DNA of 9,016 bases from Flavobacteriales bacterium UBA2426 (GTDB lineage Bacteria > Bacteroidota > Bacteroidia > Flavobacteriales_F > PHOS-HE28). Positions 1-6,431 of this stretch are shown here, piece after piece; the first letter of the stretch is position 1, and each line of letters begins with the position of its first letter. The notes under the pieces are model-generated. The model saw nothing but the letters and a program-made list of their open reading frames with translations, ran no database searches and was not told where the DNA came from. Position numbers and translations under genes: made by a program. The stretch covers positions 1 to 9,016 of the forward strand of contig DDRC01000037.1 in assembly GCA_002342985.1 (NCBI GenBank), written 5' to 3'.

Positions 1-878
1 ACGGCGGCGCCTTCGCGGTGAGCAAGGGGCTGCTGCAGGAGTTCGGTCCGGAGCGCATCATGGACACGCCGCTCGCCGAGGCGGGCTTCGTGGGGACGGG
101 CATCGGCGCAGCCCTCGGCGGCCTGCGGCCCATCGTGGAGGTGATGACGGTGAACTTCAGCCTGCTCGCGCTGGACCAGATCGTCAACAATGCGGCCACG
201 CTGCTGCACATGAGCGGCGGGCAGTTCAACGTGCCGGTGGTGATCCGCATCAGCTGCGGCATCGGACGGCAGCTCGCCGCGCAGCACTCGCACAGCTGGG
301 AGCCGCTGTTCGCCCAGGTGCCCGGCCTCAAGGTGCTTTCCGCCGGCACCCACGCCGACGCGCGCGGCATGCTGCTCACCGCCCTGCAGCACCCCGACCC
401 GGTGATCCTCTTCGAATACACCGCGCAGTTGAACATGGAGGCCGAATTGCCTGATGATGCCGGCGCCGTGGACATCACCAGCGCGAAGACCCTGCGGCCC
501 GGCCGGGACATCGTGCTGATCACCTACGGGTCCGGGGTGTACAAGGCGCTGGAGGCCGCAGCGACGCTGGCCGCGGAGGGCATCGATGCGGAGGTGCTCG
601 ATCTGCGCGTGCTGCGCCCCCTGGACGAGGCGGCCATCCTGGATGCCGTGCGGCGCACCCACCGCGCGTTGATCGTGGAGGATGCGTGGCGCTCGGTGAG
701 CGTCTCGTCCGAGGTGAGCGCACGCATCATGGAGCACGCCTTCTACGACCTGGATGCACCGGTGCGCCGGCTCTGCGGCGCAGAGGTGCACATCCCGTAC
801 CCCAAGCACCTCGAGGATGCCTCCATCCCGCAGGCCGCGGACATCGTAAGGGAGGCGCATCTCGTCCTGGGGAAATGA
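1..878 (+). CDS. 2-oxoacid dehydrogenase E1 component, beta subunit (partial, 5' end outside window)
   Basis: This is the thiamine-diphosphate-dependent decarboxylase beta subunit of a pyruvate/2-oxoacid dehydrogenase-type complex, acting in the cytoplasm with E1-alpha, E2 and E3. The frame is already open at base 3 ([10 protein letters not shown]), so the GTG at 18 is an internal valine; 291 residues are visible, and the family is usually about 325-330, so roughly 35-40 are missing. Numbering from that GTG, the conserved DTPLAEAGF stretch carries the Glu (residue 21) expected to contact the thiamine ring, and QLAAQHS carries the conserved His (residue 90). The transketolase C-terminal half follows (VLITYGSGV near 170, then the [10 protein letters not shown] motif) and ends with the [14 protein letters not shown] segment typical of the family. 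An E2 gene lies downstream on the same strand. The substrate (pyruvate, acetoin or branched-chain oxoacid) cannot be decided from this subunit. Confidence 0.93.
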   Translation, partial: GGAFAVSKGLLQEFGPERIMDTPLAEAGFVGTGIGAALGGLRPIVEVMTVNFSLLALDQIVNNAATLLHMSGGQFNVPVVIRISCGIGRQLAAQHSHSWEPLFAQVPGLKVLSAGTHADARGMLLTALQHPDPVILFEYTAQLNMEAELPDDAGAVDITSAKTLRPGRDIVLITYGSGVYKALEAAATLAAEGIDAEVLDLRVLRPLDEAAILDAVRRTHRALIVEDAWRSVSVSSEVSARIMEHAFYDLDAPVRRLCGAEVHIPYPKHLEDASIPQAADIVREAHLVLGK

Positions 879-880
879 GC

Positions 881-888
881 TATCTTAC
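881..888 (+). promoter_or_regulatory. possible -7 promoter box (TATCTTAC)
   Basis: TATCTTAC resembles the Bacteroidota -7 element TAnnTTTG and lies 15 bases before the ATG at 904, just after the E1-beta stop. If used, it would give the TerB-like gene and those after it their own start point with an about 10-base leader. No TTG is seen at the expected -33 spacing, so this may equally be read-through sequence. Confidence 0.25.
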
Positions 889-903
889 GGGCAACGGAAC
901 ACC

Positions 904-1314
904 ATGAGAACCCACTACGAGACAGTCTATGCCGCGCTGGGGCGGCTGTTCCACGCCGTGGCGGCCTGTGACGGACGCGTGGCGGCCGAGGAGCAGCGCA
1001 GCCTGAACGAGCTCATCCGGAAGCGCTGGCTGCCCTTCGAGGGGAGCATCGACCGGTACGGCACCGATGCCGCGCACTACATCGGCTTCGCATTCGATAC
1101 GGCGGCGGCCCGCCACGCGCCGGTGGAGGAGGATTTCAGCGCGTTCAAGGACGCCTTGCGGGAGCACGTTTCGCTCTTCACCGATGAGATGCGCACCCTG
1201 ATCTGGGAGACCGCGCACGAGGTGGCCAGGACCTACGGCGGTGAGAGCGATGCCGAACAGGACCTGCTGGCCCGCCTGGGACAGCTGCTCCATGGCAAGG
1301 AGATGCCCGCCTGA
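904..1314 (+). CDS. TerB-like (tellurite resistance TerB / DjlA N-domain family) protein
   Basis: The product is 136 residues, predicted all-helical and cytoplasmic, with no signal peptide. The N-terminal part, LGRLFHAVAACDGRVAAEE (residues 12-30), matches the TerB signature: a helix, then an acidic DGxxxxxE turn that in relatives is an acidic or metal-binding site, followed by a longer helix containing ELIRKRW. The C-terminal part (YGGESDAEQDLLARLGQLL) is the second acidic-turn repeat usual in the family. Relatives of this size are common in Bacteroidota as stand-alone genes of unknown function; the 'tellurite resistance' name does not establish that role. The gene sits 25 bases after E1-beta and 27 before E2, so it is probably co-transcribed with a dehydrogenase complex, which is an unusual neighbour. 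The start is the first ATG, in ACACCATGAGA; no clear Shine-Dalgarno is present. Confidence 0.7.
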   Translation: MRTHYETVYAALGRLFHAVAACDGRVAAEEQRSLNELIRKRWLPFEGSIDRYGTDAAHYIGFAFDTAAARHAPVEEDFSAFKDALREHVSLFTDEMRTLIWETAHEVARTYGGESDAEQDLLARLGQLLHGKEMPA

Positions 1315-1341
1315 TCCGAAGCCTCCGCCTCCCCGGGTGCA

Positions 1342-2562
1342 ATGATCGATTTCCGCATGCCCTCGCTCGGTGCCGACATGGAGGACGGCACGTTGCGCGC
1401 CTGGCGCGTGAAGCCCGGCGACACGGTGAAGCGCGGCGCCATCATCGCCGATGTGGAGACGCAGAAGGGCATCATCGAGGTGGAGTGCTTCGATGAGGGA
1501 ATCGTGCATGCGCTCCTCGTGAAGGAGGATGACAAGGTGCCCGTGGGCACGGTGCTGGCCCTGTTGCGCGGCGAAGGGGAGGAGGGGAGGCCCGCCGGGC
1601 CGCCGGCCGCGCCTGCGAGGAGCGCTGTGCCCCCGGGCCTGGTGGGCGGCCTGCCCATGCCCGCCGCATCGGGTGCCGCCGCGCCGCGTGTGCAGGCATC
1701 GCCACTGGCCAGGCGGCTCGCCCTGGAGCAGGGCATCGACCTGGCCGGGCTCTCCGGCAGCGGTCCCGATGGCGTGATCACCAAGAAGGATGTGGAACGG
1801 GCCATCACCGCGCGCATGGCCCCACCCCAGGCGGCGAAGGACAAGCGCCATGCCTTCGTGGAAATGATCTCCGGCGCGCCGGCCGCACCCGGGGATCCGG
1901 CGGCAGGTGTCCGCCAGGCCGTGGCTGCGGCCATGGCCAAGAGCAACCGGGAGATCCCGCACTATCGACTCGAGGAGCGCATCGACCTGCGACCGTGCAT
2001 GGGTTGGCTCGCGGAGACGAACCGCGCCCGTCCCGTGAAGGAGCAGCTGCTGCCCGTCGTGCTGCTCATCAAGGCCACGGCCCTGGCGCTGCGGAAGGTG
2101 CCCGACCTCAACGCCTGGTGGGTGAACGGTGGGCTGCAGCGGAAGCCCGAGGTGCACTTGGGATTCGTCATCTCGCTGCGCACAGGCGGTGTCATGGTAC
2201 CGGCCATCCACCATGCCGACCGCCTCACGCTCGATGAGCTGATGCGGCACCTGGGCATGCTCATCCCCCGTGCCCGTGCCTTGAAGCTGCGGAGCTCAGA
2301 GCTCGCGGAGGGCACCGCCACGCTCACCAGCCTGGGCGACCGGGGCGCATCGGTGGTGCATGGGTTGATCTATCCGCCGCAGGTGGCGCTGGTGGGCTTC
2401 GGGGGCATCACCGAGCAGCCCTGGGCCGAGAACGGGACCATCGATGCGCGCCCCGTGGTGACAGCGAGCCTCGCGGCCGACCATCGCGCCACCGACGGCG
2501 CCACCGGCAGCCGGTTCCTGCGCACGATGGCCGAGCTGCTCCAGCATCCGGGTGAGCTATGA
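1342..2562 (+). CDS. 2-oxoacid dehydrogenase E2 component (dihydrolipoamide acyltransferase), single lipoyl domain
   Basis: This is the core acyltransferase that takes the acyl group from E1 on a swinging lipoyl arm and passes it to CoA. Three domains are visible in 406 residues. The first is an N-terminal lipoyl domain (about 1-77) with the modified Lys42 in VETQKG and the flanking DEG turn. The second is a peripheral-subunit-binding domain (about 117-155; SPLARRLALEQGIDL then GPDGVITKKDV). The third is the catalytic domain (about 188-406) ending in DHRATDG, where His381 and Asp385 form the HxxxDG active-site motif. A Pro/Ala/Gly-rich linker lies at 78-116. One lipoyl domain and this length are usual for bacterial E2s of the MPSLGADME type. 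The conserved NLG of the catalytic domain reads SLG here. The last base of the stop is shared in an ATGA overlap with the next gene, so translation is likely coupled. The substrate is not decided. Confidence 0.93.
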   Translation: MIDFRMPSLGADMEDGTLRAWRVKPGDTVKRGAIIADVETQKGIIEVECFDEGIVHALLVKEDDKVPVGTVLALLRGEGEEGRPAGPPAAPARSAVPPGLVGGLPMPAASGAAAPRVQASPLARRLALEQGIDLAGLSGSGPDGVITKKDVERAITARMAPPQAAKDKRHAFVEMISGAPAAPGDPAAGVRQAVAAAMAKSNREIPHYRLEERIDLRPCMGWLAETNRARPVKEQLLPVVLLIKATALALRKVPDLNAWWVNGGLQRKPEVHLGFVISLRTGGVMVPAIHHADRLTLDELMRHLGMLIPRARALKLRSSELAEGTATLTSLGDRGASVVHGLIYPPQVALVGFGGITEQPWAENGTIDARPVVTASLAADHRATDGATGSRFLRTMAELLQHPGEL

Positions 2563-2816
2563 CCGATCCCCAGGTCATCGACGCTTTGCGCGCCATCATC
2601 CGCCAGGTGGCGCCGGATGCCGATACCGGCACGCTCGCTCCGGATGAGGACTTCCGCCGGGCCTTCGACATCGATTCCTTCGATCACCTCCGCATCATGG
2701 CCGCCGTGAGTGAGCGCTTCGGGTCGGACGTGCCGGAGGAGCAGCAGGGGCGCTTGGTGACGCTGCGCCGGTTGGCGGATTGGATCATTGCAGCAGAGCG
2801 GGAGCGAAGCCCATGA
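2559..2816 (+). CDS. acyl carrier protein
   Basis: This 85-residue acidic protein carries the acyl carrier signature FDIDSFDHLRIM; Ser40 in the DSF triad is the expected attachment point for 4'-phosphopantetheine. The length and the predicted helix layout (helix I about 4-17, DSF at the start of helix II, helix III near 60, helix IV 68-79) fit a free-standing carrier protein. It is not in a fatty-acid synthesis context: no fab gene is near, and its ATG overlaps the E2 stop (ATGA at 2559-2562). That makes it a dedicated carrier for this cluster rather than the housekeeping AcpP (inference). It could accept acyl groups from the E2, or serve an acyltransferase outside the window. A phosphopantetheinyl transferase must be supplied from elsewhere. 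Confidence 0.88.
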   Translation: MTDPQVIDALRAIIRQVAPDADTGTLAPDEDFRRAFDIDSFDHLRIMAAVSERFGSDVPEEQQGRLVTLRRLADWIIAAERERSP

Positions 2817-2867
2817 CCGCTGCGCATCGCTGCGGGCAGGGGGGGTGAAGCTCCAGCGCTGCAGGCC

Positions 2868-3521
2868 ATGGAACCTCCGCGAACCATCATGAACGGCCAG
2901 GGAATCATCATCGATCTCCACGGAGCGCGCCTCGAGGGCACCCTCACCGTGCCGGCAGCGGCCAAGGGACTCGTGCTCTTCTCCCACGGCAGCGGCAGCA
3001 GCCGCCATAGCCCGCGCAACCGCCTGGTGGCCGCTGTGCTGCAGCGCGAGGGCTTCGCCACCTTCCTCTTCGACCTGTTGACGCCGCAGGAGGATGCGGA
3101 CCCAGATGCCCGCTTCGACATACCGCTGCTCACGGACCGGCTCATTGCCGTGGTGCGATGGACCGCCGGGCAGGCCGGCCTGGCGGAGCTGCCGTTGGGC
3201 CTGTTCGGTGCCAGCACGGGTGCGGCCTCAGCCTTGGGCGCCGCCGCGGCGCTTCCCCAAACGGTGAAGGCCGTGGTGTCGCGCGGCGGCCGGCCCGACA
3301 TGGCCCAGGCGGTGCTGTCCTCCGTGCAGGCGCCCACCCTGCTCATCGTGGGCGGCTGGGACGCGCCCGTGATCAGCATGAACCGGTTCGCCTTGGACCG
3401 GCTGCGGTGCACGAAGCAACTGGTCATCGTGCAAGAGGCCACGCACCTCTTCGAGGAGCCCGGCAAGCTGGACGAGGTGGCACGCCTGGCCACGGCCTGG
3501 TTCGCGCGCTACCTGCGCTGA
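2868..3521 (+). CDS. alpha/beta hydrolase, dienelactone-hydrolase-like
   Basis: This is a cytoplasmic serine hydrolase of 217 residues. The complete triad is visible: Ser116 in the nucleophile elbow GASTG, Asp165 in GGWDAPVI, and His193 in EATHLFEEPG. The oxyanion region FSHGSGSSRHSPRNR (38-52) and the LFDLLTPQE and VSRGGRPDMA segments are characteristic of the subfamily that accompanies COG1926 phosphoribosyltransferases, and I recall it fused to them in mycobacteria (Rv0571c). The natural substrate is unknown. The ATG at 2868 gives MEPPRTIMNGQG; the ATG at 2889 (MNGQGIII) is an equally good start, closer to the first beta strand, and neither has a strong ribosome site. It follows the carrier protein by 51 bases on the same strand. 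Its last 13 bases overlap the 3' end of the convergent phosphoribosyltransferase gene. Confidence 0.88.
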   Translation: MEPPRTIMNGQGIIIDLHGARLEGTLTVPAAAKGLVLFSHGSGSSRHSPRNRLVAAVLQREGFATFLFDLLTPQEDADPDARFDIPLLTDRLIAVVRWTAGQAGLAELPLGLFGASTGAASALGAAAALPQTVKAVVSRGGRPDMAQAVLSSVQAPTLLIVGGWDAPVISMNRFALDRLRCTKQLVIVQEATHLFEEPGKLDEVARLATAWFARYLR

Positions 3522-4153
3522 GGGGTGCGCGATCCGCGCCTTGCGGCTTCATCGAGCAGCGCGATGACCTCCTCGTCGCTGGTCTGGGCGAAATCCTCGT
3601 AGTGCGCGCCGATGGCGTAGAGGTCGTCCGGCGCTTCCACGCAGATCACCTCGTCGGCCAGCTCCTTCAGCTGCTCAACGGTCTGTGCGGCGGCCACGGG
3701 CACGGCCACCACCACGCGTTGCGCACCGGCTTGGCGCATCAGGTCGATCGCTGCGCGCACCGTGCTGCCGGTGGCGATGCCGTCATCCACGATGATCGCG
3801 GTGCGTCCCTTCACGATCAGTGGCGGCCGGCCGGAGCGGTAGCTCGACTCACGTTCCCGGAGCACGCCCCGGATGCGTTCCGCCTCCGCGTCGATATAGG
3901 CCCTCGGCACATGGAAGGACGGCTCGATCCGCAGGCCCTGGAGGCTCACCGCGCCGATCGCAAGCTCAGGCTGGTGCGGGTGGCCGATCTTCTTGGTGAG
4001 CAGGATGTCCAACGGCAGGTGCAGGGCACGGGCCGCCTCCGCTGCAACAGGCACCCCGCCGCGCGGGATGGCCAGCAGCACGGCATCCTTGCCCTGGAAC
4101 GCCTTCAGCGCATCCGCGAGCTGGAGGCCGGCATCGATGCGGTCGATGAACAT
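3509..4153 (-). CDS. phosphoribosyltransferase (COG1926-type)
   Basis: This 214-residue protein has the type I phosphoribosyltransferase fold. The PRPP-binding loop reads AIIVDDGIATGST (residues 119-131), with two Asp and the Thr-Gly-Ser-Thr phosphate loop intact. The N-terminal AIPRGGVPVAAE (28-39) and LTKKIGHPHQPELAIGA (52-68) blocks are the diagnostic features of the COG1926 branch, whose acceptor base is not known. An upstream in-frame TAG leaves the ATG at 4153 as the first available start; it comes nine bases after the stop of the proline-rich small gene, so the two are very probably one transcript. Its stop codon lies inside the 3' end of the convergent hydrolase gene. The family is often next to, or fused with, such hydrolases and is found in stress-related islands (recall, not checked). 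Confidence 0.9.
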   Translation of the reverse strand: MFIDRIDAGLQLADALKAFQGKDAVLLAIPRGGVPVAAEAARALHLPLDILLTKKIGHPHQPELAIGAVSLQGLRIEPSFHVPRAYIDAEAERIRGVLRERESSYRSGRPPLIVKGRTAIIVDDGIATGSTVRAAIDLMRQAGAQRVVVAVPVAAAQTVEQLKELADEVICVEAPDDLYAIGAHYEDFAQTSDEEVIALLDEAARRGSRTPQRR

Positions 4154-4162
4154 GGCGCCTGG

Positions 4163-4339
4163 CTAGCCCCGTTCCGGCTTTCCGGGCTGCGGATGCGTGG
4201 GCGGGTCCGTGCTCGGCCGCGTGGGTGGATCGTTCGGGCGCGTGATGGGCCTGTCCGGGCGGGGATAAGCCGGCGGTTCGGGGGGCACGCGCGTGGGCTC
4301 TTCGCGCCGGGGCAGTTCCGGCAAGGGGTCTTTGGGCAT
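4163..4339 (-). CDS. small proline-rich protein (58 aa), unknown function
   Basis: The reverse strand encodes a 58-residue, highly charged, proline-rich protein starting MPKDPLPELPRREEPTR and ending QPGKPERG. Twenty-one of its residues are proline and there are almost no hydrophobics, so it should be disordered. An eight-residue pattern, xDPPTxPx, occurs twice in tandem (residues 36-51). It has no signal peptide or membrane segment. Support for its being a gene: the frame opens with ATG and closes with TAG exactly nine bases before the phosphoribosyltransferase ATG, a GGAG sits 14 bases upstream of its start, and a promoter-like box precedes it. Against it: proline-rich reading frames arise easily by chance in GC-rich DNA, so the composition alone is weak evidence. 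I do not recognise the family. Confidence 0.6.
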   Translation of the reverse strand: MPKDPLPELPRREEPTRVPPEPPAYPRPDRPITRPNDPPTRPSTDPPTHPQPGKPERG

Positions 4340-4355
4340 GGTGCAGCGGTTGGCT

Positions 4356-4363
4356 CCAAGCTA
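4356..4363 (-). promoter_or_regulatory. possible -7 promoter box (TAGCTTGG)
   Basis: On the reverse strand TAGCTTGG matches the Bacteroidota -7 consensus TAnnTTTG at five of six fixed positions. It lies 16 bases before the ATG of the proline-rich gene and would give a leader of about 12 bases. It overlaps the GGAG mentioned for that gene. No -33 TTG is visible at the usual distance. Confidence 0.3.
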
Positions 4364-4655
4364 TGCGATGACCGGTCCCTCGCCAGTGACGGGGGTCAGG
4401 AAGCACCGGGAAGCATGCGTGGCGCACAGGTTTTGCTGCATGGACTTGGATGCGGGTCTCCGGGCCACGACCATGCTAAAAGCACCATGCTGGACCCCGT
4501 AGCGTGCAGACCCCATGGCAGCACACCTTCCATGCAGCGCCGCGGCGGGTCGGGTTCCCGCCATCAGCATGCGGCACGCACCGGACAGGCGCTGGGCGCG
4601 CGCGGGCCGGTAGTCCTGTTTGGAGTACATTGGCGTTGGAAACACCGCCTACGAC
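4364..4655. other. divergent intergenic region
   Basis: About 290 bases separate the reverse-strand phosphoribosyltransferase unit from the forward T9SS cargo gene, so promoters for both directions should lie here. I see no convincing gene: the open frames in it have no family resemblance. The visible items are an eight-base direct repeat (4470-4491) and a TACATTGG box at 4626-4633 on the + strand, 22 bases before the ATG at 4656, which resembles TAnnTTTG. No strong hairpin was found. Confidence 0.5.
4470..4491. repeat. 8-bp direct repeat ACCATGCT, 14-bp period
   Basis: ACCATGCT occurs at 4470-4477 and again at 4484-4491, separated by AAAAGC. It is exact but short. It could be a paired protein-binding site in the divergent promoter region, or chance in a stretch rich in CATG. 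Confidence 0.35.
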
Positions 4656-5183
4656 ATGATCAGACCGCTATCGCTCCACGCGGGGTGGATGCTTGCTGCC
4701 ATAACGTCCCAGGCCCAGGTCGTCACCTACGCGTTCACGGACGGCTCCGTGGTGAGCCATGCGATCACCGAGGTGCGCAGCACGGACTTCGATGGTGACG
4801 CCATGCGCGTCTTCCTCTGGGACGGCACCACCTACACATGGAGCCTGGGAAGCCTTGCCCACTATCAGTTCACGGACATCTCGACGGCCGCAGTGAATGA
4901 AGCCTCCGGTCTCGCGCCGGTGCGGGTCTATCCCAATCCCACCAGCGGTGAGGTGCGCATCGGGATCCAGGCGGATGGCAGCGGTGAGGCGGATGTGCAG
5001 GTGCTTGATGCACGAGGGGTCCGGATTCGCAGCGTGCACCGTGGCGAACTGGCCAGCGGCAAGCACGAACTGGTGTGGGATGGCCTTGACGAGGTTCGGC
5101 AACCGGTCGCTGCCGGCAACTACTTGTTGCGCGTGGTGCAAGGCCCGCGCGTTGCCACCAAACAGGTGATCCTTCAACGCTGA
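4656..5183 (+). CDS. small secreted protein with T9SS type A C-terminal sorting domain
   Basis: This 175-residue protein is exported by Sec and then by the type IX secretion system to the cell surface or medium. The ATG at 4656 is preferred over an upstream TTG at 4620 because it gives a signal peptide, MIRPLSLHAGWMLAAITSQA, with likely cleavage before Gln21. The C-terminal domain (about 89-175) begins PVRVYPNPTSGEVRI and runs through LDARGVRI, the WDGLDE turn and GNYLLRVVQG to end KQVILQR, a textbook type A sorting domain that is cleaved or anchored on export. Only about 65 residues lie between them, made of two copies of a short motif (24-45 and 51-72). No enzymatic domain is present. The FISUMP gene starts seven bases after the stop, so the two are likely co-transcribed. 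Confidence 0.85.
   Translation: MIRPLSLHAGWMLAAITSQAQVVTYAFTDGSVVSHAITEVRSTDFDGDAMRVFLWDGTTYTWSLGSLAHYQFTDISTAAVNEASGLAPVRVYPNPTSGEVRIGIQADGSGEADVQVLDARGVRIRSVHRGELASGKHELVWDGLDEVRQPVAAGNYLLRVVQGPRVATKQVILQR
4725..4871 (+). repeat. tandem protein motif (2 copies) in T9SS cargo
   Basis: Two 22-residue units, offset by 27 residues, cover 4725-4790 and 4806-4871. Both have an aromatic/beta start, then DG at positions 6-7, then a second beta stretch and an ending F. Copy 1 contains FTDGSVVSHAITEV, and copy 2 contains LWDGTTYTWSLGSL. The DNA is not closely repeated, so the copies are old or only similar in fold. Confidence 0.45.
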
Positions 5184-5190
5184 TCCGGTG

Positions 5191-6408
5191 ATGCGCTCTG
5201 CCATGAAGTACATGCTCGCCTTCGCTTGCTCGCTCTGCACTGCTGCCCTCGTTCACGGCCAGGGCACCATGAATATCCATCTGGTCAGCGATACCACCGT
5301 TCTGCTGGACATGGCGGTCATTGACAGCGTCAGTCACCAGTTGGTGCCGCCACCCACAATGCTCGTTCACCAGAACGGGGGCGCGGTGGTCGCTTTTCCT
5401 GTGTCTGAAATTGATAGCATCACATACAGCCCAGCCGGGCCGGTAGGTGCACCACAGGTGGCTACGTTGACGACGATCTCTGTGGGCAGTACGGGAGCCT
5501 TGTGTGCCGGAATAGTGGGTTCCGCTGGTGGCTCTCCAGTGGTCGCCCGTGGCATTTGCTATGGAACAGCCCAATTGCCTGATCTGGGTGGACCAGCGGT
5601 ACTCGCTTCAGGCACGACGGGCAACTTTCAAGTTCAGTTGTCCGGATCACAGCCCAGTGTAACGTATTACGCGCGGGCTTATGCTACGAATGCTCAAGGC
5701 ACTGCATACGGCAACCAGGTCAGTTTCACCACCCTGTCCGCCAGCTACCTCAACCCGGATCTCAGCTACGGCAGCGTGACCGACCAGGATGGGAACAGCT
5801 ATGCCACCATCGTGATCGGTACGCAGGAGTGGATGGCTGAGGATCTGCGCACCACCACCTATGCCAACGGCGACCCCATCCCGAATGTGATAGATGGCCC
5901 CCAGTGGGGCAGCTTGACTACCGGCGCATGGGCGTTCTACCAGAACAATAGCCAGTTAGAGAACCCCTACGGAAAGCTGTACAACTGGTATGCGGTAGCG
6001 GATCCGCGTAATGTATGCCCCTCGGGCTGGCATGTGCCCACTGATGCCGATTGGCAGATCCTGGAAGCAGCGCAAGGGATGCCAATTGACGAGCTTGACA
6101 TTGACGGGTACCGAGGCGAAGACCAGGATGTTGGTGGAAAGCTCAAATGCATTGGGACACAATATTGGACGGCCCCGAATGCCGGTGCCACCAACGAAAG
6201 CGGATTTTCAAGCCTGCCTGGCGGTGGCCGTAATGATGGAGGTGGCAGCTTCGTCTTTCAGGGCGACCTCGGACTTTGGTGGTGTGCCACAGAAGCTGAT
6301 GTTGATCGTGCCTGGACCCGCACTATGTTCAATGGCTTTCAAGGCATCGAGCGGGACAGCAACAATACCAAGAGGAACGGGTTCTCCGTGAGGTGCCTTA
6401 GGGATTGA
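5191..6408 (+). CDS. FISUMP (Fibrobacter succinogenes major paralogous) domain surface protein
   Basis: This secreted protein is about 405 residues. The ATG at 5191 gives a signal peptide ending LVHG before Gln24; a start at 5203 (MKYMLAF) is also possible. Four parts follow. A short N-terminal beta module ends in VSEIDSITYS (58-79). A fibronectin-III-like domain spans about 85-183 and contains ARGICYGT and the VTYYARAYATNAQGTAYG strand. The FISUMP domain begins near 193 with SVTDQDGNSYATIVIGTQEW and runs to the end. In it MAEDLRTTTYANG, YGKLYNWYAV, CPSGWHVPTDADW and the closing NGFSVRCLRD are the family's hallmarks, including the paired Cys. There is no T9SS sorting domain, so anchoring differs from its neighbour. 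The family's function is unknown; many genomes carry multiple copies. Codon use is less GC-rich than in the neighbours over 5400-5700 and 5940-6360. Confidence 0.88.
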   Translation: MRSAMKYMLAFACSLCTAALVHGQGTMNIHLVSDTTVLLDMAVIDSVSHQLVPPPTMLVHQNGGAVVAFPVSEIDSITYSPAGPVGAPQVATLTTISVGSTGALCAGIVGSAGGSPVVARGICYGTAQLPDLGGPAVLASGTTGNFQVQLSGSQPSVTYYARAYATNAQGTAYGNQVSFTTLSASYLNPDLSYGSVTDQDGNSYATIVIGTQEWMAEDLRTTTYANGDPIPNVIDGPQWGSLTTGAWAFYQNNSQLENPYGKLYNWYAVADPRNVCPSGWHVPTDADWQILEAAQGMPIDELDIDGYRGEDQDVGGKLKCIGTQYWTAPNAGATNESGFSSLPGGGRNDGGGSFVFQGDLGLWWCATEADVDRAWTRTMFNGFQGIERDSNNTKRNGFSVRCLRD

Positions 6409-6431
6409 GATCGCATATCCGGCAGGCAGGG

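Noticed and set aside
880..2250. Long reverse-strand open frame (456 codons) opposite the TerB-like and E2 genes
   Set aside because: It is antisense to two genes with clear family motifs; its His/Arg/Gly-rich composition is typical of the shadow frame of GC-rich coding DNA.
4361..4645. Reverse frame of 94 codons (MFPTPMYSKQ...) in the divergent intergenic region
   Set aside because: It has no domain, signal or family resemblance, scattered Met/Cys/Arg composition, and it covers the region where promoters for both flanking units should be.
3158..4798. Forward open frame of 546 codons crossing the hydrolase, the phosphoribosyltransferase and the intergenic region
   Set aside because: It overlaps real genes on both strands in other frames, has no recognisable domain, and consists mostly of Arg/Gly/His-rich shadow sequence.
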